64,000 nt of DNA from Nocardioides oleivorans (lineage in GTDB: Bacteria; Actinomycetota; Actinomycetes; Propionibacteriales; Nocardioidaceae), in assembly GCF_004137255.1 (NCBI RefSeq), contig NZ_SDWT01000002.1, forward strand, positions 62,001-126,000, given 5' to 3'. Numbering within the stretch: the stretch's first letter is position 1; every line of letters begins with the position of its first letter. Shown here piece by piece: positions 1 to 8,228 of this stretch. A program made the translations under genes and the position numbers. A model generated the notes under the pieces. The model had not been told where the DNA came from. It did no database searches and was given only the letters and a program-made list of their open reading frames with translations.

Positions 1-690
1 ACCACGGGCTACCGGTCCTACGACGGGCACCAGATCCCGACGGCGCAGGTGATCCACCGGCTCCGCGAGCTGGACGTTCCCCTCGCGGACGTCCGCCGCA
101 TCATCGAGTCGGCCGACCCCGACCGCCGTGCCGCGCTCGTGTCGGACCACCTGGCGCGCCTCGAGGTCGAGCTGGACCGGACCCGGGCTGCGGTCGTGTC
201 CCTGCGTCGACTCCTCGATCCCGACCCGGTACCCCTGAGCGTCGAGCTGAGAGCGGTGCCCGAGGCGACGGTGGCCGCGATCGAGGACGACGTCGACAGC
301 GACTCGATGGCTGCGTGGTTCGCGGGAGCCCTGGCTGAGCTCAACGCCGCGACCGACGCCCCGACCGGGCCCCCGGGAGGGGTCTACGACAACGCCCTCT
401 TCGAAGTCGGACGGGGCCACGCCCTGCTGCACGTACCGGCCACTGACCCGCCGCGTCGCGGGAGGGTGCGGCCGGTGACCCTGCCGCCGGTGGAACTGGC
501 CATAGCGACCCACACCGGGCCGCACGACGACGCCGACATCACCTATGGCGAGCTCGGGTCGTGGGTCGTCGCCAACGCGCTCGCGGTGGCAGGCCCGGTC
601 CGGGAGACCTACCTCGTCGGGCCTGCCGACGACCCCGACCCGTCCACCTGGCGCACCGAGATCGGATGGCCGATCTTCAGGATGACCTAG
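1..690 (+). CDS. MerR-family regulator with GyrI-like effector domain (5' truncated)
   Basis: The frame is open from base 1, so the true start lies upstream. The first visible residues (TTGYRSYDGHQIPTAQVI) are the end of the winged-helix DNA-binding domain of MerR proteins, with the usual GYR-Y element. A coiled-coil dimerisation helix follows (LARLEVELDRTRAAVVSLRRLL). The C-terminal 150 residues look like a GyrI-like effector-binding domain, and the protein ends at WPIFRMT. By family knowledge it is a ligand-sensing activator of the BmrR/TipA type. Its ligand and targets cannot be read from this window. The GTG at 49 is internal and should not be used as the start. The next gene converges on it, so nothing here suggests an operon partner. 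Confidence 0.85.
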   Translation, partial: TTGYRSYDGHQIPTAQVIHRLRELDVPLADVRRIIESADPDRRAALVSDHLARLEVELDRTRAAVVSLRRLLDPDPVPLSVELRAVPEATVAAIEDDVDSDSMAAWFAGALAELNAATDAPTGPPGGVYDNALFEVGRGHALLHVPATDPPRRGRVRPVTLPPVELAIATHTGPHDDADITYGELGSWVVANALAVAGPVRETYLVGPADDPDPSTWRTEIGWPIFRMT

Positions 691-709
691 ACCGGGTGTG
701 GCCTCCGGG

Positions 710-2167
710 CTAGGAGCGAACGCTCGCGTAGCCAAGTGCGGCAGCGAGACCGAGCGCACTGCGGGGCTCGTAGGCCGCGCGCCACAGACCGCCGTGCACG
801 GCGGCGTACGCCTCGTCCTGCCACGGGTGGGTCACCGGCGCTCGCTCGGTGCTGAGGTCGTGGACGAGCAGGGCGGCCATCAGGGTGTTGGCGGTGTCGG
901 GTTCGAAGATCTCGACGCCGAACCGGTGGGCGCCGGCGAAGGCCGCGGCCAGGGCGCGGTTCTTGACCACCGAACGGGTCCGGGTCGAGGGTGCGACGTG
1001 GAAGGACACGGTCTGTCCGTCGCGCCGAGCTGCCGTGGCGCGCCAGCGCTGGATCCGTTTGGCCAGCACGTAGTTGGGTCCTTGGACAGGCACGATGCTG
1101 TCGCTGATGCCGGGGTCGGCCAGAGGTGGGTAGGCCCGGTGCAGCAAGCGACCGCGCGTCGCCCAGCGCAGCGGACGGCCGACCAGCTTGGCGCCGCCGG
1201 AGCGCTCCCGGTAGGCGCGGGTCGAGTGCTCCACGGCCTCGCGGGGGACGGCGAAGGCGTCGGTCGGGGTCGCCAGGAACGCCAGTGCCGTGTCGGGCCG
1301 GGCGGTGGTCAGGCGCCTCGCGAGCAGGTCGGCCGCGGCCGCGACGCGGACGTGCGTGCCGCCGTCGGCGTAGAGGTAGTTGCCCAGGACCAGGCGTCCG
1401 TCGAGGCCGGCCAGCCAGTCGGACACGTCCGGGACCTCGGCGAGCAGGTCCACGCCCTGCATCCCAGGGCTCGAGGAGTCCACCGGCACGAGCAACCGGC
1501 CGGCGCCGGTCCGCGCCGTGCGTTGCACGCGCTCCCACACGGCCGGGCGCGGCAGGTCGACGGCGGCGACCGTGGCGCCCCATCGCAGCAGGGCTGCGAG
1601 CGGCCCCATCTCGGCGCCTGCGCCCAGGACGGCGACGGTCCTGCCGTCGAGGCTCAGCCACTCGGGGTGGTCGCTCACGTCGCGGAGAGCGTCAGCCGCG
1701 GAGGGTTCGAGGACACCGCGGTCGACCCACTCGTCGAGCTGGCCCAGCAGGTCTGCGCCTCGTAGGGCGCGACCCCGGTAGGGAATCTCCAGATGGGTGA
1801 CCGGCGCCGACTCGCCGACCACCTCGAGGGTCGTGAGGGTCCGTGACGCGGGGGCCGTGTCGAGCGACTCGAGTGGGCGCTCCGTCCCCGCGCTGTCGAC
1901 GACGACCATGGTCCGGCGTACGGCGTCGAGACCCGCGTCGGCGATCGCGAGCCACGCCTGTGGGTCGGCGATCCCCGCCTCCACGAGCCGCCGGAAGTGC
2001 AGCACGTAGCCGCTGCGCCAGGCCGTCTCCTGCTCGGCGCCCAGGGCGCCGGCGGGGTCGACGGGGCGGAGCGCGTCGGCGACGATGCTGCGACCTGCGC
2101 GGGTGGTGCTGCGTCGGCCGTCCGCGTCCGCGGCGAAGGAGACTCCATGGGTCATGGGGTACATCAT
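710..2167 (-). CDS. Conserved protein of unknown function with a Rossmann-like segment
   Basis: Encodes 485 residues with no signal peptide or membrane segment. The only recognisable element is a nucleotide-binding-like stretch near residues 180-210 (VAVLGAGAEMGPLAALL followed by WGATVAAVDL). It has the GxGxxxG spacing and the acidic end of beta-2 typical of NAD(P)-binding Rossmann folds. The remainder matches no family I can name. Three candidate ATGs sit at 2167, 2164 and 2155; the longest is given and the start is uncertain. The gene is followed 220 bp upstream (higher coordinates) by a LuxR regulator on the same strand and converges with the MerR gene. I do not assign a function; an NAD(P)-dependent dehydrogenase-like role is only an inference. 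Confidence 0.65.
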   Translation of the reverse strand: MMYPMTHGVSFAADADGRRSTTRAGRSIVADALRPVDPAGALGAEQETAWRSGYVLHFRRLVEAGIADPQAWLAIADAGLDAVRRTMVVVDSAGTERPLESLDTAPASRTLTTLEVVGESAPVTHLEIPYRGRALRGADLLGQLDEWVDRGVLEPSAADALRDVSDHPEWLSLDGRTVAVLGAGAEMGPLAALLRWGATVAAVDLPRPAVWERVQRTARTGAGRLLVPVDSSSPGMQGVDLLAEVPDVSDWLAGLDGRLVLGNYLYADGGTHVRVAAAADLLARRLTTARPDTALAFLATPTDAFAVPREAVEHSTRAYRERSGGAKLVGRPLRWATRGRLLHRAYPPLADPGISDSIVPVQGPNYVLAKRIQRWRATAARRDGQTVSFHVAPSTRTRSVVKNRALAAAFAGAHRFGVEIFEPDTANTLMAALLVHDLSTERAPVTHPWQDEAYAAVHGGLWRAAYEPRSALGLAAALGYASVRS

Positions 2168-2387
2168 CGACCGTCGGGCAACGGCGACAGCACTCCGACG
2201 CGCCTCCCTGAGCCGAGCGAGCCCGACCAGGCTGTAGCGAAGGGGGCGTGCCGCCTGGCCGGGCCCCTACGCGGCCGTAGCCGAGACCTGCTCGGACCGG
2301 CTCGCGCACTCGAGGTGTAGCGGGGTGTCGCCATCGTGGCACGGTGCGCCAAGGACACCGCCGTCCTCACGCGGCGACGGTGATCCC

Positions 2388-3008
2388 TCAGCCGGGCTGT
2401 GCGTCCAGACGTGAGCCGATGGGTGCGTGGAGGCCGTGGGTCATGGCCCACAGCACGGCCCTGGTGCGGCTGTCGACGTCGATGACGCGGTAGGCGCCAC
2501 GGATGTAGGACTTCACCGAGTTGATGCTGAGGTGGCAGCGAGCGGCGATCTCGTGGTTGCTCAGGCCGGCAGCGATCAGGGTCAGCACGTCCGACTCGCG
2601 CTCGGTGAGCCCGAAGCCCTGACCCGGCCAGTCCTCCGCCCGGACGTCGTCGGGAGCGATGACGCGCCTGCCGCCGTGGATGGCGAGAAGCGCCTCGAGC
2701 AGGTCGCCACGCGGTAGTGCGGTGCTCACGTAGCCGGCGTACCCGCGGGCGAAGAACGCCCCGGCGGTCCACGGCTCGAACGACCCGGTCAACACCGCGA
2801 CGCGGCGCACCTGCGGGTCGGCCAGGAGGCGCGTCAGCCGCGCCGGCTCGTCGTCCGGTCTGTTGGCGGGGTCGACGAGCACCAGGTCGACCGCTTGGTG
2901 GCTCTTCGAGCGGAGTGCCACGAGCTCGATGTCAACCGCGTCCCGGCTGAGGATGGCGGCGATGCCTGAGTCGACGATGTCGTCGTGGTTGAGCAGTGCG
3001 ATGCGCAT
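2388..3008 (-). CDS. LuxR/NarL-type response regulator, atypical receiver (paralog 1)
   Basis: 206 residues. The receiver spans roughly residues 1-110: an acidic pair at D9-D10, a likely phospho-acceptor D46 (DLVLVDP) and T74. The lysine expected in the GYxxK element is replaced (GYVST). The C-terminal LuxR helix-turn-helix is intact (GLTERESDVLTLIAAGLSNHEI, then SINSVKSYIRGAYR). I chose ATG 3008, because the paralog at 5002 begins with the same MRxALLNHDD and an AGGAGG lies about 13 nt upstream; longer versions add an unrelated Arg/Pro-rich leader. No histidine kinase is adjacent, so it is an orphan regulator. The missing lysine suggests signalling that does not depend on ordinary phosphorylation; this is inference. 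Confidence 0.88.
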   Translation of the reverse strand: MRIALLNHDDIVDSGIAAILSRDAVDIELVALRSKSHQAVDLVLVDPANRPDDEPARLTRLLADPQVRRVAVLTGSFEPWTAGAFFARGYAGYVSTALPRGDLLEALLAIHGGRRVIAPDDVRAEDWPGQGFGLTERESDVLTLIAAGLSNHEIAARCHLSINSVKSYIRGAYRVIDVDSRTRAVLWAMTHGLHAPIGSRLDAQPG

Positions 3009-3159
3009 GATCCGGATCGGTCCTCCTGGGCGTGTGCGAGCTGGAAGACGCGAGGCGGGAATCAAGGGCGCGCGTTGGGACCGAACCTAGCCTCGCCCAC
3101 CGACAGTGGCCCCCGACCACGACAGGGCGGGGTCGTCCGGCGGACCCGGCAGGTGCCGG

Positions 3160-4254
3160 TCAGGCGGCCAGCCTGCGGTCCTGCATGCGTGCGTAGAGGT
3201 CTTCGTAGCGGTCGACCATCGCACCCAGGCTGAGGGAGGCGACGGCGTGTGCGCGGCACGTGGCCCGGTCCAGCGAGATCGCCTCGGTGATCGCACGCGC
3301 GAGGTCGTCGACGTCGCCCGGGAGGGCGAGGCGCCCCGTGCCCGGTGCGATCACCTCGGGAAGTCCGCCGCGCGCGTAGGCGGCGACCGGCGTACCGCAC
3401 GCGAGTGCTTCGGCCGCGACCAGCCCGTAGGGCTCGTCCCACACGGGAGTGACGAGGGCCACCGACGACGCGCCCACGAGGTCGGCCAGGTCGGCCTGGT
3501 CGAGGTGGCCCGCGTAGGTCGCTTCTGCCCCGAGGAGCGGCTCGACGAGCTCGCGGTAGTAGCCCATGTCCAGGATCGGCCCCGCGAGCACCAGGGGGAC
3601 CCCGGCGCGTCGCGCGGCCAGCACGGCGTGGTGCGGGGCCTTCTCCGCGACCAGGCGTCCGGACCACACGGCCGTGCTGCTGCCCGGACCGGCGGTCCAG
3701 CGGTCGACGTCGATGCCGTTGGGGACGTAGGTGGTGTCGGTGACCGCCGCCCAGGTGTCGGCGGTGTGCTGTGACACGGCAGCGAAGGAGCTGGCACCTC
3801 GATCCAGCCGGATCGCCGACTCGAGCCACGGGAAGGGGGGAGTGTGCAGGGTCGTCACCATGGGCATCGGCAACGTGCGTGCCATCGCCACCGGGAGGTA
3901 GTGGAGGCTGTTGTTGTGCATGACGTCGAATCCGTCACCGGCACTGGCCAGGTCGAGCATCAGCGAGAGGTAGGCATGGTGCTCGGCGACCTCCACCGCG
4001 GCCGGTACGTCGATGTCCTGGCGACCGGACTGCGCAGGGACGGAGTCGACCTCGAGCTCGATGACGCCGAGGGACGGGTCCGAGCCCGGCGCCGCGAACA
4101 GCGAGACCTCGTGACCCCGGCGGACGAGCTCGCGCGCGAGGTGCCACGTCATCGACTCCAGACCGCCCGTGAACGGCTCGACGATCGGGAACCGGCAGTT
4201 GGCCACGAGACAGATCCGCAGGGGGTCGTGCTCTCGGCGTGGGATGGCGGTCAT
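3160..4254 (-). CDS. GT4-type (GT-B fold) glycosyltransferase
   Basis: 364 residues. The N-terminal half has the acceptor-side signature (ICLVANCRFPIVEPFTGGLESMTWHLARELVRRGHEVSLFA), including the GG-E-W-L element. The C-terminal half has the donor-binding motif: WSGRLVAEKAPHHAVLA, then EPYGLVAAEALACGTPVAA, the E(x7)E-type region that contacts a nucleotide sugar. This is a retaining GT4 enzyme such as those making cell-envelope glycoconjugates. Donor and acceptor are not predictable. It lies between two paralogous orphan LuxR regulators on the same strand; a -10-like TAGCGT occurs 11-16 nt before the ATG. Co-regulation with the neighbours is plausible but not shown. Confidence 0.85.
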   Translation of the reverse strand: MTAIPRREHDPLRICLVANCRFPIVEPFTGGLESMTWHLARELVRRGHEVSLFAAPGSDPSLGVIELEVDSVPAQSGRQDIDVPAAVEVAEHHAYLSLMLDLASAGDGFDVMHNNSLHYLPVAMARTLPMPMVTTLHTPPFPWLESAIRLDRGASSFAAVSQHTADTWAAVTDTTYVPNGIDVDRWTAGPGSSTAVWSGRLVAEKAPHHAVLAARRAGVPLVLAGPILDMGYYRELVEPLLGAEATYAGHLDQADLADLVGASSVALVTPVWDEPYGLVAAEALACGTPVAAYARGGLPEVIAPGTGRLALPGDVDDLARAITEAISLDRATCRAHAVASLSLGAMVDRYEDLYARMQDRRLAA

Positions 4255-4264
4255 GTGGTCGCCG

Positions 4265-4270
4265 ACGCTA
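4265..4270 (-). promoter_or_regulatory. -10-like TAGCGT box before the GT4 gene
   Basis: TAGCGT on the minus strand lies 10 nt before ATG 4254, giving a predicted leader of only about 3 nt. No convincing -35 is seen. Confidence 0.4.
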
Positions 4271-4315
4271 GGCGGTGCCGGTCACCGTGGCCCACACCCC
4301 GATGGGTCCACCTGC

Positions 4316-5002
4316 TCAGTGCGAGGAGTCGTCGTGGCTGAGCGGGTCCTCGCGCGGGTGGCTCTCGATCGCCTGGGAGCCGCTGCTCGACCGGTGGGGC
4401 CGGACCACGGTGCGGGCGAGCGTCGTGAGTCCGTGGGTGAGCGCCCACAGCACGGCCCTGGCGCGGCTCTCGACACCGACGGTGCGGTAGGCGGCGCGGA
4501 TGGCGGACTTGACCGAGCTCACGCTGAGGTCGAGCTCGGTGGCGATCTCTCCGTTGCTGTGGCCGGCGGCGAGGCGGGTCATCACGTCGGACTCGCGCTC
4601 GGTGAGCCCGTGCACCTGACCCGGCCACTCCTGGAGGGGGCTGTCATCGGGGCCGAGCACGCGGCCCCCGGCGCCGATGGCGCGGAGCGCGGTGACGAGG
4701 TCGTGGGCGGACAGGTCGGCCGAGAGGTAGCCGGCATGGCCGCGGGCGAAGTACTCGTCGGCGGTCCTGGGGTCGAACGAGCTCGTCAGCACGGCGACCT
4801 TCCGGACCTGGGGGTCGGCCAGCAGACGCGTGAGGTGCGCAGGTTCGTCGTCCGGAGCCATGGCGGGATCGAGGAGCACCAGGTCGACGGGGCGTGCGTC
4901 GCGGGCGAGGAGGTCGACGAGCTCGAGGTGGGGTGCCGCGCGGACGATCGCCGCGACGGCGGAGGTGACCACGTCGTCGTGGTTCAGGAGTGCTGGACGC
5001 AT
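4316..5002 (-). CDS. LuxR/NarL-type response regulator, atypical receiver (paralog 2)
   Basis: 228 residues, closely related to the regulator at 2388-3008: same MRxALLNHDD start, D45 in PVDLVLLDP, threonine in VAVLT, and the DWPGQ/EWPGQ linker before the helix-turn-helix (GLTERESDVMTRLAAGHSNGEI, SVSSVKSAIRAAYR). The conserved receiver lysine is again absent (GYLSADL). A 30-residue Ser/Arg/His-rich tail follows the HTH. The gene lies 82 bp downstream of idi on the same strand, so it may receive read-through from the carotenoid operon. No cognate kinase is present. It is probably an orphan DNA-binding regulator; targets are unknown. Confidence 0.87.
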   Translation of the reverse strand: MRPALLNHDDVVTSAVAAIVRAAPHLELVDLLARDARPVDLVLLDPAMAPDDEPAHLTRLLADPQVRKVAVLTSSFDPRTADEYFARGHAGYLSADLSAHDLVTALRAIGAGGRVLGPDDSPLQEWPGQVHGLTERESDVMTRLAAGHSNGEIATELDLSVSSVKSAIRAAYRTVGVESRARAVLWALTHGLTTLARTVVRPHRSSSGSQAIESHPREDPLSHDDSSH

Positions 5003-5084
5003 GGGGGCTCACGTCCTTCGGGATGCGGTGTGGGGTGGGCGCAGGGATCGGGTCACAGCAGGCCGCGACGGCCGACGACCCTTC

Positions 5085-5681
5085 TCACGTCACGACTCCC
5101 TGCGCGGCGAGGGGGAGGTCTGTCGGTGGGGCCGGGGCGGCTTCCAGCGGCTCCCGCGGCATCTGCTCGACCTGCAGACGGCACCAGGTCGAGACCTCGC
5201 GGCCTCCGCTGATCACCGACTCGCGGAAGTCGCGCCACGGTTCCCACACGGTGGCCTCGACCTCCGAGGGGTCCGGCGCCAGCGACTCGTCGACCGTCGC
5301 GACGAAGACCGGGCACATCTCGTTCTCCACGACCCCGGCCTGCTCTGCGCGGTAGCGGAAGCGTGGCAGCACCAGCTTGAGGTCGCGTGGTGTGACTCCC
5401 AGCTCCTGCTCGACGCGGCGTCGTACGGCCGCCTCCATCGGTTCACCGGGCCCGGGGTGGCCGCAGCAGCTGTTGGTCCACACGCCCGGGAAGGTCCGCT
5501 TGCCGATCGCTCGCTGGGTGACGAGGACGTTGCCGCGCTCGTCGAAGAGGTAGCAGGAGAAGGCGAGGTGCAGTGGGGTGTCCTGGTGGTGGACACGGGC
5601 CTTGTCCGCGGTGCCCGTGGGACGTCCCTCCTCGTCGAGGAGGACCACCAGCTCGGGCTGCCGGTCGGTCGTGGTGGTCAT
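5085..5681 (-). CDS. idi: Isopentenyl-diphosphate delta-isomerase, type 1
   Basis: 198 residues of the Nudix-fold type 1 IDI family. It converts IPP to DMAPP, the primer for prenyl chain elongation. The catalytic cysteine motif is clear (TNSCCGHP, near residue 68) and is followed by the Nudix-like helix and the metal-binding glutamates (ENEMCPVF). The ATG overlaps the stop of the upstream PAP2 gene (ATGA at 5678-5681), with GGAGGAG just before it, so it is the last gene of the ten-gene carotenoid operon. Its place there fits a need for extra DMAPP when crtE is expressed. The roughly 20 C-terminal residues after the core are Pro/Ala-rich. Confidence 0.95.
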   Translation of the reverse strand: MTTTTDRQPELVVLLDEEGRPTGTADKARVHHQDTPLHLAFSCYLFDERGNVLVTQRAIGKRTFPGVWTNSCCGHPGPGEPMEAAVRRRVEQELGVTPRDLKLVLPRFRYRAEQAGVVENEMCPVFVATVDESLAPDPSEVEATVWEPWRDFRESVISGGREVSTWCRLQVEQMPREPLEAAPAPPTDLPLAAQGVVT

Positions 5682-6577
5682 GGGCTCCTCCGAGCGTCTC
5701 GTGCTGGTGGGACCTCAGCGGTCCGTCGACGGTCTCCGGCGCGTGGGCGAGCGGACCTGGCGAGTCCTGCGGCGAACATCCCCGCCCCGGCCACGAGCCA
5801 TCCCGCCAGGACGTCGACGACGTAGTGCTCGCCCGTGTAGACGAGGGTCAGGGCCATCGCAGCCGCATAGGCCACGAGGACTGCTCGCAGCCGCGGTCCC
5901 GTCGACGACCACAGGAACAGCGCGGTCAGGAGCGCGGCCCCCGCGTGCAGCGACGGCATGGCGGCCACCGGGTTGCTGGCCCCCTGGCCGAGGTCGACGA
6001 CCGACGTCACCCAGTCGAGACCCAGGTGCCCCCACCCGGCCCCGGAGATGCGGTCGACCTCCCCGATGTCGCCACGCTCCGACGCCAGCCACGGGGGAGC
6101 CGCCGGGTAGGCGACGTAGCCGATGACTCCCACCACCGACATCGTCAGCACGGCTGCGAGCCACTCGCCGAAACGATCGCGCAGCCGGAACCACGCCAAG
6201 GCCGTGAGGAGCGGGATGACGAGGAAGTGGGTGACGTAGACGACTGCCGCGACGGCGTCCCACCAGTGGGTGGTGCCGTCGACGAGCCGGGACTGGAGAC
6301 ACACGCTCGGCACCGCGCCGAAGATCGCGTCATCGGCGCGTGCCGGCCCGAGCACGTGCAGCGGTGCGCCGAGGCGGTTGGTCAGCTGGCCGTCACCGGC
6401 GCCCAACGGCTTCGTGACCCACTGGGCCAGCCAGTACGCCACGAGGATGACGCTCAGCGGTGACCAGGCGATGAGCAGCTGGGCCACCGGCCCGTGCCGG
6501 GTTCCGGAGCCGGGCACGAGTGGCGCCGCGCGTGCGACGTCGTCGGTCGCAGACCTCAGCTCGGTCCGTCCCCTCAC
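5678..6577 (-). CDS. PAP2 superfamily membrane phosphatase/transferase (AUR1-like)
   Basis: 299 residues with about six hydrophobic segments. PAP2 motifs are visible: PSLHAG (central histidine, near residue 205) and GEHYVVDVLAGW (C-terminal His...Asp). YPAAPPWLA before them is typical of the PAP2_3 / inositolphosphotransferase-like branch. It starts at GTG 6577, overlapping the acyltransferase stop (GTGA), and its own stop overlaps idi (ATGA). By family it either dephosphorylates a lipid or prenyl pyrophosphate or transfers a phospho-head group. In this operon it might act on prenyl diphosphates or on the finishing of a glycolipid-like carotenoid; both are guesses. Confidence 0.85.
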   Translation of the reverse strand: MRGRTELRSATDDVARAAPLVPGSGTRHGPVAQLLIAWSPLSVILVAYWLAQWVTKPLGAGDGQLTNRLGAPLHVLGPARADDAIFGAVPSVCLQSRLVDGTTHWWDAVAAVVYVTHFLVIPLLTALAWFRLRDRFGEWLAAVLTMSVVGVIGYVAYPAAPPWLASERGDIGEVDRISGAGWGHLGLDWVTSVVDLGQGASNPVAAMPSLHAGAALLTALFLWSSTGPRLRAVLVAYAAAMALTLVYTGEHYVVDVLAGWLVAGAGMFAAGLARSARPRAGDRRRTAEVPPARDARRSP

Positions 6578-7074
6578 AGCCCGGCCTCACGTCGACCCAG
6601 GCGCTCGACGAGCGGTTGCGTGCGGAACCGGTTGTAGCGCTGGATGAGGATGAAGGGCAGGTTCGCCAGCACTCCGTAGGCGATCAGCAGACCCGCTGCC
6701 ACCGGGGGGTTCCAGAGCACGAACAGCGGCCCGCACCACAGGGCCCACCAGTGCCCGAGCTCGGCGCGCCGGGTCTCCCGGACGAAGGTGCGGAGGCCGT
6801 CGACGTCGCGTGCCGGCAGCTGCCGCTTGCTGATGCCGCCCTCGAAGAGCGCCCCCGCCTCCGGGAGCCGGTCCTTCCACCGGTGGATCCGCAACCACCG
6901 CCGGTAGCACCGTCCGCGGTCCTCGAACGCCCGCGGTCGCAGGCCCCACCGGTCGCGATCGAGCTGCGCGTCGGACAGTCGGTGGGCGGCGTACCCGGTG
7001 GCCGCGTGGAAGGCACCCCACGCGACGATGTCGACCACGACCGTGAGCGCCTGGGGCATGACGAGCCTCAGCAT
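6574..7074 (-). CDS. CrtO-like glycosyl-carotenoid acyltransferase
   Basis: 166 residues. It resembles Staphylococcus glycosyl-4,4'-diaponeurosporenoate acyltransferase (CrtO, last step of staphyloxanthin synthesis) in length and blocks: IHRWKDRLPEAG near residue 64, ISKRQL, ETRRAELGHWWAL near residue 100, and LPFILIQRYNR near residue 140. Two or three membrane helices are present. The longer open frame runs far upstream, but ATG 7074 is set by the ATGA overlap with the preceding glycosyltransferase and by the fit to the family start. The predicted role is to esterify a fatty acid onto the sugar of a glycosyl carotenoid in the membrane. Family assignment rests on motif recall, not on an alignment. 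Confidence 0.8.
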   Translation of the reverse strand: MLRLVMPQALTVVVDIVAWGAFHAATGYAAHRLSDAQLDRDRWGLRPRAFEDRGRCYRRWLRIHRWKDRLPEAGALFEGGISKRQLPARDVDGLRTFVRETRRAELGHWWALWCGPLFVLWNPPVAAGLLIAYGVLANLPFILIQRYNRFRTQPLVERLGRREAGL

Positions 7075-8228
7075 CAGACGGCCTCCTCGCTCGTGTCGTG
7101 TTGTCGCACGTCGACGTCGCGCCCACGCCACGTCACCGAGCGACGTACGACGGTGAGCGCGGCGGAGCGCGCGAAGACCAGGTCGAACGCCAGGAGGGGC
7201 ACGGGGAACACGAGCCACGTCCACCAGCGGAAGGAACCGGTCCGGCGCAGGAGCGAGCGGACCTGGAAGGCGAGGGCGGGGTAGGCGAGGATCCACAGCA
7301 GGGGACTCCCCACGAGCCACGCCCCGCCCGCGCCGGTCAGCAGCGAGACGGTGCCGACGACGGCCCCCACTGCGACCGCGTGGTGCGCGGACACCCACGC
7401 GACCGTCCCGAGCGTCGCTGCAGGTGAGGCGGACGAGGCGCCCGAGGCGATGTTCTTCGTCCAGCCGGCCACCAGCTGGCCGAGACCGTCCGGATAGCTG
7501 CGCATGCGCACGTCCGTGGCTCCCACGGCGCACCAGACCGGGAGGCCGGCGCGCCGGTAGGCGGCTGCGAGGGCCGCGTCGTCCAGCACGTCGCGCCGGA
7601 CAGCGGCGTGGCCACCGGCTCGGTCCAGGTCGGCTCGGGAGGTCAGCAGGCAGGGACCGAACGCCATGGGTGTGCGGGCCGGTCGGCCGGTGAAGGCGGA
7701 GCTGGCCATCACCGCGACGAGGTTGAAGTAGGCGGACAGCTGCTCGTGGGGGCGTACGACGCGGTGGAACGGTTGCACGGACACGAGGCCGCCGTGCTGC
7801 TCGTGTGCCTCGACGAGTGCGCCCAGTGCGTGTGGGGCCAGCTCGGTGTCCGCGTCGAGGAAGAGCAGCAGGTCGTGGGTCGTGTGGTGCATCCCCGTCC
7901 AGCAGGCCCAGGCCTTGCCCGTCCACCCGACCGGCGGGGGATCAGCCGAGATCACCCGTGCCCCTGCGGACCTCGCCACCGCAGCGGTCTGGTCCGCCGA
8001 GTCGTCGTCGACCACGACGACCTCGGCGACGGGGTGCTCCTGCGCGTCGAGCGAGCGGAGGAGCCGGGGAAGGTTGCCCTCCTCGTCGCGGGCGGGGACG
8101 ACCACCGACACGGGAGATGGCGGATCCGCCCTCGACGAGGTCGCGGGCAGGGTGCGCAGGTCGGCGGTCAGGTAGCCCGCCCACGCCGCCACGACCAGCA
8201 GGCCGAGCGCGATCAGCACGCTGCTCAT
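7074..8228 (-). CDS. GT2-type carotenoid glycosyltransferase (CrtQ-like)
   Basis: 384 residues. One N-terminal membrane helix is followed by a GT-A catalytic domain: VSVVVPARDEEGNLPRLLRSL, VVVVDDDSADQTAAVA, LLLFLDADTELAP (the DxD), then VLDDAALAAAYRRAGLPV. Three C-terminal hydrophobic segments follow. This architecture matches 4,4'-diaponeurosporenoate glycosyltransferases. ATG 8228 overlaps the P450 stop (ATGA) and the stop overlaps the next gene, so the much longer upstream open frame is spurious. Directly followed by the CrtO-like acyltransferase, it probably transfers a hexose to an oxidised carotenoid end group; sugar and linkage are unknown. Confidence 0.85.
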   Translation of the reverse strand: MSSVLIALGLLVVAAWAGYLTADLRTLPATSSRADPPSPVSVVVPARDEEGNLPRLLRSLDAQEHPVAEVVVVDDDSADQTAAVARSAGARVISADPPPVGWTGKAWACWTGMHHTTHDLLLFLDADTELAPHALGALVEAHEQHGGLVSVQPFHRVVRPHEQLSAYFNLVAVMASSAFTGRPARTPMAFGPCLLTSRADLDRAGGHAAVRRDVLDDAALAAAYRRAGLPVWCAVGATDVRMRSYPDGLGQLVAGWTKNIASGASSASPAATLGTVAWVSAHHAVAVGAVVGTVSLLTGAGGAWLVGSPLLWILAYPALAFQVRSLLRRTGSFRWWTWLVFPVPLLAFDLVFARSAALTVVRRSVTWRGRDVDVRQHDTSEEAV

